From: CF-161 sp035259145
Lineage (GTDB): Bacteria > Chloroflexota > Dormibacteria > Dormibacterales > Dormibacteraceae
Assembly (NCBI GenBank): GCA_035259145.1
Contig: DATFWQ010000180.1
Span: forward strand, 1 to 31,287
Length of the DNA stretch: 31,287 nt
Direction: 5' to 3'
Positions within the stretch are counted from its first letter, which is position 1; the number at the start of each line of letters is the position of its first letter. Below the pieces are notes generated by a model. That model was not told the origin of the DNA and searched no databases. It saw only the letters and a program-made list of their open reading frames with translations. The position numbers and the translations under genes were made by a program. Below, piece after piece: positions 7,771-15,349 of this stretch.

Positions 7771-8300
7771 GACGTCACACCTGTGAGTCGTGCCGGCAGC
7801 CGGCCCGACCAGTCGTCGGCCGCAGCCGTCTTGCCGGCCAGGTCTTCGATCTGGATCTTCTGAAAGGTGAAGCTCACGTCTTCGAGCTCGAACGTGTGGC
7901 CGCTGGTGGCGTGCTCAGCCGTGTACATCTTGTATGACGCAACTGACGCGTTCGTGAGCTTGATGGTGTGGTGCACGACTTCGACACCCCGGGCGTCGGT
8001 TACCGGGAACTCGAAAAGGACCGACTGCAGCGGTTCGTTGGTGACCGCCGCCTGAAACAGCTGGGGCGATGCGGCGCCCCATTCTTTGCTGATCGTGACC
8101 GGACTGTGCTGCCGTTTTCCCGTGGCCTGTCCGGTCGCCACGTCCCTTGGTGAGATGACTTCGTACGAGAAGCTGTGCGCAGGGATCACGTTCTTGTGGG
8201 CGTGGGCGCCTTCACCTTTGAACTTACCCTGTTTCGCACCCTGGATTGACACGTAAAACACGTAGTCTCCGGGGACCCCTGGCGAATGGCCAATCGGCAT
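7767..8300 (-). CDS. Hcp-type tube protein (type VI secretion TssD family)
   Basis: A 177-residue protein matching the Hcp beta-barrel family, whose members form hexameric rings that stack into the T6SS inner tube. Diagnostic segments are YVSIQGAKQGKFKGEG (16-31), GKRQHSPVTISKEWGAASPQ (61-80), LFQAAVTNE (81-89), VVHHTIKLTNASVASYK (108-124) and LEDVSFTFQKIQIEDLAGKT (139-158). The core ends at DDW (162-164), where many Hcp proteins stop. A 13-residue tail (165-177, SGRLPARLTGVTS) follows. The start is ATG 8300, with GGAGG 6 nt upstream; the open frame continues far upstream but is only antisense to the methyltransferase gene. The stop overlaps the encapsulin start. No other T6SS genes (tssB, tssC, vgrG, clpV, tssM) are in the window. 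A structural role beside the shell is likely. Confidence 0.87.
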   Translation of the reverse strand: MPIGHSPGVPGDYVFYVSIQGAKQGKFKGEGAHAHKNVIPAHSFSYEVISPRDVATGQATGKRQHSPVTISKEWGAASPQLFQAAVTNEPLQSVLFEFPVTDARGVEVVHHTIKLTNASVASYKMYTAEHATSGHTFELEDVSFTFQKIQIEDLAGKTAAADDWSGRLPARLTGVTS

Positions 8301-8370
8301 TGCTATCCTCCGCGCCTGCCGAGCCTGGCGCAACCGGCGGCAGCCACCACCTGACGGGGGGCTTTGCGTC

Positions 8371-9882
8371 ATGATAGCTGCCGCTCCAATGACCGGCAAT
8401 GCGCGGCTGACGCATGCGCTTCCTCCGGTGTCTGGCCTGATTGCTGAACCGCCGTCCACGTGGCATGCCCTGGCTGAGAGGCTCCGCAAGCTGGGGCTGC
8501 AAGCCGAGGAGGTGGCGCCGATCGCCAGAGCCGCGGCCGACATGCCAGAACCTCTCCGGGCACCGGTCTGGAGCTCATTGCTCGCCGGACGCGACGATCC
8601 GTTGGGGGTTGCGATGCGGCTGCTGATGTTCGGCCTGTGCGTGACCGAAGACGAGGCCGAGGCGGCCCTGGGATCGAAGTTGGTCTCGCGGCTTGGCCGG
8701 GCCGGCCTACTGACTGCGCAGGCTGAACACGAGCTGCGGTCGCTCTTCTGGCTCAGCGTCGCGAATGACAAGTACGTCATCTGCGATGACCTCTCGCGTG
8801 GGGGCGCGGCGGTAATGGGCGCCGGCCAGACCACTGCTGAGCTCTGTCGAGCGGCGCATCCTGTCAACCGGGTCGCATCCGTTCTGGACCTCGGTTGCGG
8901 AGCGGGGACGGTGGCACTCCTTTTCGCGTCACATGCGGAGAACAGCGTCGGGACAGACGTCAATCCCAGAGCTGTCGCGCTCTCGCGCGTCAATGCAGAA
9001 CTCAATCGAGTCGCGAACGCGCGGTTCGAGCAGGGTGATCTATTCGCACCGGTTCGAGAGGCGTCGTTTGACCTGATCGTCTCGCCGCCTCCGTTCGTCC
9101 CGCGTGTCGAAGGTACGAGGCCGGCCATCTATCTTTACGGCGGCGCGCGCGGCGACGAGCTGCCTCTGCGTGTCCTTCACGAGGTCCCGGCCCACCTCGC
9201 ACCGGGCGGCCGCGCTGTCTTCCTCATCGAATGGCCGGTAGTGGACTCGACCCCCCTCGAGCAAAGAGTGCGAGAGGCGGTCGCGGACCCTTCGGTCAGC
9301 ATCCTGGTCGTCAGGCTCCCGCCTTATTCCGATCTTGACGTGTACTGCATTCGCTACGCCTCTTTCTTTCATCCCCGGCTGGGTGCCGCCTATGGGCGAG
9401 CGGTGGCGCGCATGCGCCGCCACCTGGAGAAGCTCAACGTCCAGAAGTTCCAGCCAAGCCTGGTGGTGCTCCAGGCCAGTGGCCGCGGCCATGCATGGGT
9501 ATCCACAGTCGACGTCACAAACTCGGAGGCTCTAACCAGCCACTTGCTCCAGGCGATGGTCGGCGCCCGCGACCTCCTCGCCCGGGACGAGCCGGCTCTG
9601 CTGGCCGCCACTCTGCGGATGCCTGACGACCTGGTCGTGCAGAGGGAGCACGGGGTCCGAGCATCGGAGACGTGCGAGCTGCGACTACGCCGGGCAGGAC
9701 GAGCGTATCCAGCCATGGATGTGAGTCCAGGAATGCTGGACCTGATGCTGCAGGTCGACGCGTCGCCATCGGTCGACGCAGCCTGCCGCACGCTGAGGGA
9801 AGGTGCGTCAGGCTCGACGGTGGAGGGGGCGCTCCAGGGGGTGCGTGAGGCCCTCCTTCGTGGCCTCCTGGAGCCCGTCTGA
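8371..9882 (+). CDS. Class I SAM-dependent methyltransferase with flanking winged-helix-like domains
   Basis: A 503-residue protein in three parts. Residues about 30-125 look like a helical/winged-helix module (MRLLMFGLCVTEDEAEAALG). Residues about 130-300 are a Rossmann methyltransferase of the 'small' (MTS) class with the SAM loop DLGCGAG (173-179), acidic D196 in VGTDVNPRA, and SPPPF (238-242) where N-methylases of the PrmC/RsmC type have NPPY/NPPF. Residues about 390-503 end in a helical region resembling a second winged helix. The altered SPPPF makes an N-methylation role uncertain. The start is ATG 8371 with a GGGGGG stretch about 9 nt upstream; ATG 8389 is possible. It is divergent from the Hcp-encapsulin pair with only 70 bp between them, so shared regulation is possible. 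Target unknown. Confidence 0.8.
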   Translation: MIAAAPMTGNARLTHALPPVSGLIAEPPSTWHALAERLRKLGLQAEEVAPIARAAADMPEPLRAPVWSSLLAGRDDPLGVAMRLLMFGLCVTEDEAEAALGSKLVSRLGRAGLLTAQAEHELRSLFWLSVANDKYVICDDLSRGGAAVMGAGQTTAELCRAAHPVNRVASVLDLGCGAGTVALLFASHAENSVGTDVNPRAVALSRVNAELNRVANARFEQGDLFAPVREASFDLIVSPPPFVPRVEGTRPAIYLYGGARGDELPLRVLHEVPAHLAPGGRAVFLIEWPVVDSTPLEQRVREAVADPSVSILVVRLPPYSDLDVYCIRYASFFHPRLGAAYGRAVARMRRHLEKLNVQKFQPSLVVLQASGRGHAWVSTVDVTNSEALTSHLLQAMVGARDLLARDEPALLAATLRMPDDLVVQREHGVRASETCELRLRRAGRAYPAMDVSPGMLDLMLQVDASPSVDAACRTLREGASGSTVEGALQGVREALLRGLLEPV

Positions 9883-10148
9883 GCACCGCCTGACCGGACG
9901 TAACAGCTTCCGGCCACCCGGTGGCTCGTGGGTGCAGCGCGACAGGCTGCGCGTCGACCAGGTCATGCCAAGCTTGCCAGTTGCGGGTCAGAAGTGGTAT
10001 ATAATTGAGCTTGAGGGAGTTTCTCCTTTCCGCTCGGCTCCCGGTCACAGCTGGTGAGCCCCACCGCCACCGCCCACTGTCGTTCTGCCGCGCTCCTCCC
10101 GCCCTTCTCCGCATGTTGAGTCTGCAGGGCATCGATGGAGGAGAACCG
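9883..10148. other. Intergenic region with small palindrome, promoter and leader
   Basis: This stretch holds a 13-bp palindrome GCCACC-C-GGTGGC (9913-9925), possibly part of the end signal of the upstream gene. It also holds the methyltransferase promoter near 9974-10005 and a leader of about 140 nt before the ATG at 10149. I see no recognised riboswitch in the leader. Confidence 0.4.
9974..10005 (+). promoter_or_regulatory. Sigma-70-like promoter with extended -10
   Basis: TTGCCA (9974-9979) is followed after 18 bp by TATATA (9998-10003) in the context TGGTATATAAT, which also gives TATAAT at 10000-10005. The TG one base before the hexamer makes an extended -10. It is the most AT-rich patch of the neighbourhood. 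It would give a leader of about 135-140 nt before the methyltransferase start. Confidence 0.55.
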
Positions 10149-10952
10149 ATGGACGCGTTTGGCCGGCTGAGAGAAGGTATGAAGTGGATGTGGTCGCTGG
10201 GCGACTACCGCGAAGTGGCGGTCCGCTTGCGCCCACACGCTGAGGCGCTCGTGGCCGCCTGCGACATCAGGCCCGGGATGGCCGTCCTCGACGTGGCGGC
10301 CGGTAATGGCAACGTCGCCATCGAGGCGGCCCGCAGGGGGGCGGAGGTGACCGCCTCCGATCTGACGCCGAGCATGGTCGAGATGGGCCGCGCAAGGTCT
10401 GACGCGGAAGGCCTGGCGATCACCTGGTTGGAGGCCGACGCTGAAGAGCTGCCTCTTCCAACCTGCAGCTTCGACATTGTGACTTCCGCGTTTGGCGCAA
10501 TCTTCGCGCCGAGGCCTGAGCGCGTAGCTGCAGAGCTGTTTCGCGTGGTCAGGCCAGGCGGGCTGGTCGCGATGGCCAATTACACCAGCCGCGGCTTCCT
10601 GGCCGCCTTTGCGGAGCTGATATCGGACTTCGCGACCCCAGCCCCAATCTCACTGCCGTCACCTTTTCAATGGGGTGACGAGGCTGAGGTGCGGCGCCGG
10701 TTCGACGGGCTGGCGTCGTCGATCGAGGTGCGGCCCTGCATGGCCGCGTTCGAGTTCGGCTCCACGGCTGAGGCGCTGGGATTCATGGAGCGGACCAACG
10801 CCGGGCAGCTGGCGCTGCGCACCCTGCTCCCGGAAGAACGGTATCGCGAGGTCCTGAAGCGGAGCGAGTGCCTGATACGCCAGCTGAACGCCGTGAGCGA
10901 TGGCCGCACAGTCCTGGAGTTCGAGTACCTGATGGTGCTGGCGCGCGCCTGA
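10149..10952 (+). CDS. SAM-dependent methyltransferase (UbiE/Methyltransf_11-like)
   Basis: A 267-residue class I methyltransferase. Motif I is DVAAGNGN (48-55), the acidic residue after strand 2 is in TASDLTPSMVEMGRAR, motif II is EADAEELPLPTCSFDIVTS and motif III is RVVRPGGLVAMANY, as in UbiE and small-molecule methyltransferases. The C-terminal half (about 170-267) is a variable substrate-binding cap. I chose ATG 10149 because GGAGG lies about 8 nt upstream. The longer open frame from 10005 would start inside the -10 element. The gene has its own promoter upstream and no close downstream partner (HNH gene 108 nt later). The substrate cannot be inferred from context. Confidence 0.85.
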   Translation: MDAFGRLREGMKWMWSLGDYREVAVRLRPHAEALVAACDIRPGMAVLDVAAGNGNVAIEAARRGAEVTASDLTPSMVEMGRARSDAEGLAITWLEADAEELPLPTCSFDIVTSAFGAIFAPRPERVAAELFRVVRPGGLVAMANYTSRGFLAAFAELISDFATPAPISLPSPFQWGDEAEVRRRFDGLASSIEVRPCMAAFEFGSTAEALGFMERTNAGQLALRTLLPEERYREVLKRSECLIRQLNAVSDGRTVLEFEYLMVLARA

Positions 10953-11060
10953 GTCGCGGCTCAAACTGGATCTGAGCCTGGCCACGGCCTGGCACGTCAG
11001 CCCAAGGACACACGGCTTGCGAAGGGTTATGCAGCAGGAGGCCACCCAGGCGAGAGCAGG

Positions 11061-11729
11061 ATGATGACCGGTCCGGAACCCAGGCGCGTCGCTATCGCGC
11101 CCGGCGTGCGTGCCACCGTTGAGCTGCGCTGCGGCGCCGCCTGTGAGTCCTGCGGCTTTGCATGGCCGTGGTCACTCGACCTGTTCCGCGTCAGGGAGGA
11201 TGGCCCCAACAACGCCGCCAACCTGATAGCGCTGTGCCCCAGATGCTCGGGGGACCGGCTCGATCCCTCCACTCCGCTGGTGGCTCGTCGTGGTCTCAGA
11301 GAGCGGATGCGCAGCGCTAACAACATGCGAGCAGCGGTGCAGCCGCTCACGCCGGCTCGGCGCCGCGCCCTGATCGCGTCTCGCGGCGGGTGCTGCGAAA
11401 CCTGCGGGATCCCGGGTGGCCAGCGAGCCCTGGAGGTCCACCACAAGCTTGCCGTACTGCAGGGAGGCCACGACGGCGAGGACAACCTGCAGGTGCTCTG
11501 CTTCGCTTGCCACCGCCAGGTCCAGCCATGCATGACCGGCTGCGGCGCGTGGGCCAGGAAGCCGCGGCAGCTCTGCCGGCACTGTCTGACCAGGAAGCTG
11601 CTGGAGGACCTCACCCCGGAGGCCACCTGGGAGGAGATCAAGGCACGGTATCCGAGCCTCGTGGCTCAGTGGAGGCCTGGGTACGAGCCCAACGCGGTAT
11701 CCGGCTCGATGCACCTGTCACCTCCGTGA
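11061..11729 (+). CDS. HNH endonuclease-fold protein with tandem zinc/HNH units
   Basis: A 222-residue protein. Residues 112-151 form an intact HNH motif: C112-x2-C115, LEVHH (H127-H128), GEDNL (140-144), and C147-x2-C150-H151, giving a zinc-bound beta-beta-alpha metal nuclease site. Residues 28-62 repeat the same plan (C28-x2-C31, LDLFRV, NNAANL, C59-x2-C62), but the HH pair is replaced, so this first copy is probably structural only. A third cysteine cluster (C157, C161, C172, C175) follows. Start at ATG 11061 or 11064. Such stand-alone HNH proteins occur as restriction, phage-defence or mobile nucleases, and also as uncharacterised housekeeping genes. No defence or phage partner is adjacent here. 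Catalysis by the second unit is plausible. Confidence 0.78.
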   Translation: MMTGPEPRRVAIAPGVRATVELRCGAACESCGFAWPWSLDLFRVREDGPNNAANLIALCPRCSGDRLDPSTPLVARRGLRERMRSANNMRAAVQPLTPARRRALIASRGGCCETCGIPGGQRALEVHHKLAVLQGGHDGEDNLQVLCFACHRQVQPCMTGCGAWARKPRQLCRHCLTRKLLEDLTPEATWEEIKARYPSLVAQWRPGYEPNAVSGSMHLSPP

Positions 11730-11733
11730 TGAA

Positions 11734-11787
11734 GGAACGGCGCGTTCGATCGATCGCGCAGTCCTGCCCGTGCAGTTGCGCCGTTCC
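11734..11787. repeat. 10-bp perfect inverted repeat before the catabolic operon
   Basis: GGAACGGCGC (11734-11743) and GCGCCGTTCC (11778-11787) are perfect inverted copies separated by 34 nt that contain the palindrome TCGATCGA (11746-11753). The structure lies just after the HNH gene and about 85 bp before the amidohydrolase start. It could be the HNH terminator or an operator or leader element of operon A; no T-tract favours a terminator. Confidence 0.45.
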
Positions 11788-11870
11788 CGGTCGGGAGGAC
11801 GGCGGCGCGCCGCCTGCCGATCCGTTTACGCTGCCAGGACGCGCACCCAGGCAGCTCGAGAAGGAGGCAT

Positions 11871-13343
11871 ATGAGCCGCTACGACACCGTCGTCGCCAAC
11901 GGCCGGGTGGTCCTGCCCGGGCTCGAAGAGCCGGCTGAAGTCGCCATCGGCATCCGTGACGGCCGCATCGTCGCCATAGCCGAGGACATCCCCAGCACCG
12001 ACGCCCACGAGCTCATCGACGCGAGAGGCCTCGCGGTCCTGCCAGGCGCCGTGGACTCCCACTTCCACATCGGCATCTACCGGCCCATCGAACAGGACGC
12101 CGCCTCCGAGACGGAATCTTCGCTTGTAGGCGGGGCGACCAGCGTCATCAGCTACTTCCGTACGGGAACCCACTACCTGAACAGGACCGGCCCTTATAGA
12201 GAGATCCTGCCCGAGGTGCTGGAGAAGGCCAGAGGCCGGGCCCGCACCGACTATGGCTTCCACATCGCGCCCATGACCACGGCCCAGCTGGACGAGATCG
12301 ACTGGATGGTGGGCGAGGCGGGCGTACCCAGCTTCAAGTACTACATGTTCTATAAGGGCCTGAACCTGGCCGCGTCCTCGACCGACGCCGCCGCGTACAC
12401 GATGTCTGATTCCTATGATTTCGGCCACCTCTTCGCGATGATGGAGAAGATCGCAGAGGCGGACGCCCGCTACGGCCACGTAGGGCGGGTATCGCTCTCA
12501 CTCCACTGCGAGAGCGCTGAGCTGATCAAGCTCTTCATCGAGCGGGTGAGGGACCTTGGCCTACCTCCGCTGGAGACCTACAGCAAGGCCCGGCCGCCGC
12601 TTTCCGAGCGGCTCTCGATCCATGAAGCCGGAGTTCTCGCCAGCGAGGCCGGGGTGCGGGTCAACCTGCTCCACATATCGAGCGCCGACGCCGTGCGCGC
12701 GGTGCGAGAGATCCGCCGCCTCTATCCTCAGCTCGACGTCCGGGCCGAGACGACGCTGCACCACCTCTGCCTGACCTACGACATGCTCGAGGGCAAGGGC
12801 GTGGGCGGCAAGGTCAACCCACCGATCCGTACCCGCGAAGACGTCGACGCCCTGTGGCAGGCGGTGCACGACGGCACCATCCAGTGGATCGCCTCCGACC
12901 ACGCCTGCTGCATGGAGGAACTGAAGCAGGACGACCTCTGGCCGGCCCAGCCCGGCTTCGGCGGTACCGCGCTGATCTACCCTGCGCTGATCTCTGAGGG
13001 CTACCACAAGCGAGGCCTGGGCCTGGGCCGTATCGCGAAGCTTGTCAGTTCAAACCCCGCCCGCGCGTACGCCCTGCACCCAGCCAAGGGCGCCATCGCA
13101 GTCGGTTTCGACGCGGACCTGGCCCTGCTCGACCTGGACCGGGAGCACGTGGTGAGCCGCGAGCTCCTGCACTCCGCCCAGGACCACACACCGTTTCAGG
13201 GTGTACACGTCAAGGGCTGGCCCCGCTTGACGATGTTGCGGGGCTCCGTCGTCTTCCGCGATGGTGAAGTGCAGGGCCTGCCCGCGGGAGAATTCCTCAA
13301 CCGCCCGCTCAGCGGCCGGCGCCGGGCCGTGGCAAGGACCTGA
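11871..13343 (+). CDS. Hydantoinase/dihydropyrimidinase-like amidohydrolase
   Basis: A 490-residue cyclic-amide hydrolase of the amidohydrolase superfamily (dihydroorotase/hydantoinase/allantoinase group). Metal and catalytic residues are visible: D62-S-H64-F-H66, the carboxylatable lysine K156 in PSFKYYMFYKG, H212 in LHCES, H268 in LLHIS, and D343-H344 in ASDHA. The N-terminal beta-sandwich strand (DTVVANGRVV) and the C-terminal NPARAYALHPAKGAI segment are typical. Such enzymes open five- or six-membered cyclic amides or imides with a binuclear metal centre. The start is ATG 11871 with AAGGAGG a few bases before. It is the first gene of operon A, with the CoA-transferase 6 nt after its stop, so its product probably feeds CoA-dependent catabolism. 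Which ring it opens is not readable. Confidence 0.88.
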   Translation: MSRYDTVVANGRVVLPGLEEPAEVAIGIRDGRIVAIAEDIPSTDAHELIDARGLAVLPGAVDSHFHIGIYRPIEQDAASETESSLVGGATSVISYFRTGTHYLNRTGPYREILPEVLEKARGRARTDYGFHIAPMTTAQLDEIDWMVGEAGVPSFKYYMFYKGLNLAASSTDAAAYTMSDSYDFGHLFAMMEKIAEADARYGHVGRVSLSLHCESAELIKLFIERVRDLGLPPLETYSKARPPLSERLSIHEAGVLASEAGVRVNLLHISSADAVRAVREIRRLYPQLDVRAETTLHHLCLTYDMLEGKGVGGKVNPPIRTREDVDALWQAVHDGTIQWIASDHACCMEELKQDDLWPAQPGFGGTALIYPALISEGYHKRGLGLGRIAKLVSSNPARAYALHPAKGAIAVGFDADLALLDLDREHVVSRELLHSAQDHTPFQGVHVKGWPRLTMLRGSVVFRDGEVQGLPAGEFLNRPLSGRRRAVART

Positions 13344-13349
13344 GGCGCG

Positions 13350-14549
13350 GTGAGCAGCGTGGGCCCGGGCCCTCTCGCGGGGCTGAGCGTGCTCGACCTG
13401 GCAACCATTTACGCGGGCCCCTTCGCGGCCACACTCCTGGGCGACTTCGGGGCCGGGGTGATCAAGGTCGAGCACCCACGCGGCGACCCGCTTCGTACTC
13501 ACGGCGCTCAGAAGGACGGAGTCGGCCTGTGGTGGAAGCAGCTCTCGCGCAACAAACGGTGCGTAAGCCTGAAGCTGAGCCATCCCCGTGGCCAGGAACT
13601 GCTCCTCGAGCTGGTCGCGGGCGCCGACGTCCTGGTCGAGAACTTCCGTCCGGGGGTGATGGAGCGGTGGGGACTCGGCTACGAGCAGCTCGCCGAGCGC
13701 AACCCGGGCCTTGTGATGCTGCGGACGACCGGTTTCGGCCAGTTCGGGCCTTATGCGTCGCGGCCCGGCTTCGGCACCCTGGCCGAGTCGATGAGCGGCT
13801 TCGCGGCTATGACTGGCTGGCCGGACCGGCCGCCGACGCTCCCTCCATTCGGCCTGGCCGACGGCATTGCCGGCCTGGCCGGCGCCTTCACAGTGCTGAG
13901 CGCGCTGTATCACCGCGACGCGCGCGGGGGAAGCGGGCAGGTGATCGACCTGGCAATCATCGAGCCGATCCTGATGGTGCTCGGCGCCCAGGCCACCGGC
14001 TACGAGGCTCTCGGCCTGATCCCCGAGCGGATGGGCAACCGCTCCGCCAACAACGCCCCGCGCAACACCTACCGCACTCGCGACGGCCAGTGGGTCGCCG
14101 TTTCAACATCCGCCGACACGGTGGCCGCCCGCGTCATGCGGCTGGTCGGGCACCCGGAGGTGGTGGAGGAGCCGTGGTTCGGCAACCAGGCCGAGCGGGC
14201 CCGGCGGGTTGACATGCTCGACGACATGGTCGGTGGCTGGATCGCTGAGCGGGACCTCGAGGCCGTTACGCGCGAGTTCGAGGCGGCGGGCGCGGCGCTG
14301 GCGCCGATCTACGACATCAGCCAGATCGTGACCGACCCCCAGTTCCGCGCCCTGGGCACCTTTCTCCGGCTACCCGACCACGAGCTCGGCAGCGTGGTGG
14401 TCCAGAACGTGATCGCCCGGCTCTCGCAGACGCCGGGACACGTGCGCTGGCCAGGCCGTCGGGTTGGCGAGGACAACGAGCTGGTCTTCGGCGAGCTTGG
14501 TCATGGCCCGGCCGAGCTCGAGCGGTTGCGTGCCGACGGCGTCATCTGA
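13350..14549 (+). CDS. CaiB/BaiF family (family III) CoA-transferase
   Basis: A 399-residue CoA-transferase with the family opening GLSVLDLATIYAGPFAATLLGDFGAGVIKVE (11-41) and VLVENFRPGVMERWGLGYE (95-112). D171 in FGLADGIAG is in the position of the catalytic aspartate that forms the acyl-anhydride intermediate in formyl-CoA transferase. It moves CoA from a donor thioester to an organic acid, and acids of the oxalate, carnitine, mesaconate, itaconate and bile-acid type are known substrates. The start is GTG 13350, 6 nt after the amidohydrolase stop, and its end lies 2 nt before the CitE-like lyase. Pairing with a CitE lyase and a PrpD protein suggests a branched C4-C5 dicarboxylate. A complete gene of normal length. 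Confidence 0.9.
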   Translation: MSSVGPGPLAGLSVLDLATIYAGPFAATLLGDFGAGVIKVEHPRGDPLRTHGAQKDGVGLWWKQLSRNKRCVSLKLSHPRGQELLLELVAGADVLVENFRPGVMERWGLGYEQLAERNPGLVMLRTTGFGQFGPYASRPGFGTLAESMSGFAAMTGWPDRPPTLPPFGLADGIAGLAGAFTVLSALYHRDARGGSGQVIDLAIIEPILMVLGAQATGYEALGLIPERMGNRSANNAPRNTYRTRDGQWVAVSTSADTVAARVMRLVGHPEVVEEPWFGNQAERARRVDMLDDMVGGWIAERDLEAVTREFEAAGAALAPIYDISQIVTDPQFRALGTFLRLPDHELGSVVVQNVIARLSQTPGHVRWPGRRVGEDNELVFGELGHGPAELERLRADGVI

Positions 14550-14551
14550 CC

Positions 14552-15349
14552 ATGACCGCAACCCGCAGCTGGCTCTTCGGGCCCGGCCACAGCGAGCGGA
14601 TACTGGCGAGGATCTTCGATGCAGGCGCCGATATGGTGCTGCTTGACCTGGAGGACGCGGTGCCCCCCGACCAGAAGTCCCGTGCTCGGGAGCAGGTCCG
14701 GGACGCGCTGTCCGACCACCGCGAGGCCTGGGTGCGCATCAACAAACCAGGCGGCGAGCTCGCTGCGGCCGACCTGGCGGCCGTGGCCGGCCGCTGCGCG
14801 GGCGTCCGCATCCCCAAGGTCGAGTCCGCTGCCGACGTGGAGTGGGTGGCCGAGCGGGCCGGTGCGCTCCCGCTCACCTGCACGGTGGAGAGCGCCCTCG
14901 GCGTGGTGCGGGCCTTTGACATCGCCTCCTGTGTGCACACGCGCGACCTGACCTACGGCGGCGCCGACCTGAGCCTTGACCTCGGCATCGAGGGCGGCTG
15001 GGAGGAGAGTCTATACGTTCGTTCGACGCTGGTCGTCGCCTCGCGGGCGGCGGGCAAGCCGGCCCCCATCGACGGCGTTTATACGCGCCTGCACGACCTG
15101 GATGGCCTGCGCCGGGAGGCGGAGGCCGCGCGGCGGCTGGGTTACTTCGGCAAGTCGGCAATCCACCCCAGCCAGGTGCCCGTCATCAACGAGGTATTCC
15201 AGCCCAGCGCCTCCGAGGTGAGCTGGGCGCGGCGAGTGCTGGAGGCGTTCGAGCGCGCGGGCGGCGCCGCAACCCGGCTGGAGGACGGCGAATTTGTGGA
15301 CGTGCCTGTGGCCGAGCGGGCGCGGCGAATCCTCGAGTCGCAGCAGTGA
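14552..15349 (+). CDS. CitE-like CoA-ester lyase (HpcH/HpaI family)
   Basis: A 265-residue TIM-barrel lyase. Family residues are in place: LLDLEDAVPP (30-39), R62 in WVRIN, E113 in CTVESALG and D139 in LTYGGADLSLDLG, the last two being Mg ligands in CitE-like proteins, and GKSAIHPSQV near the C-terminus. Relatives split malyl-CoA, beta-methylmalyl-CoA or citramalyl-CoA into acetyl- or propionyl-CoA plus glyoxylate or pyruvate. It begins 2 nt after the CoA-transferase stop and overlaps the next gene by 4 nt. That makes it the likely C-C-cleaving final step of operon A. As a lone subunit without CitD or CitF it is not part of citrate lyase. Confidence 0.88.
   Translation: MTATRSWLFGPGHSERILARIFDAGADMVLLDLEDAVPPDQKSRAREQVRDALSDHREAWVRINKPGGELAAADLAAVAGRCAGVRIPKVESAADVEWVAERAGALPLTCTVESALGVVRAFDIASCVHTRDLTYGGADLSLDLGIEGGWEESLYVRSTLVVASRAAGKPAPIDGVYTRLHDLDGLRREAEAARRLGYFGKSAIHPSQVPVINEVFQPSASEVSWARRVLEAFERAGGAATRLEDGEFVDVPVAERARRILESQQ

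Noticed and set aside
6925..8300. Full type VI secretion system or prophage
   Set aside because: No sheath, baseplate, VgrG, ClpV, membrane complex, terminase, portal or integrase genes were found nearby; only Hcp and the shell protein.
7767..9128. Long minus-strand open frame giving a 453-residue protein
   Set aside because: Only the last 177 residues form the Hcp protein, with its own ATG and ribosome binding site at 8300. The rest is antisense to the methyltransferase gene and low in family character.
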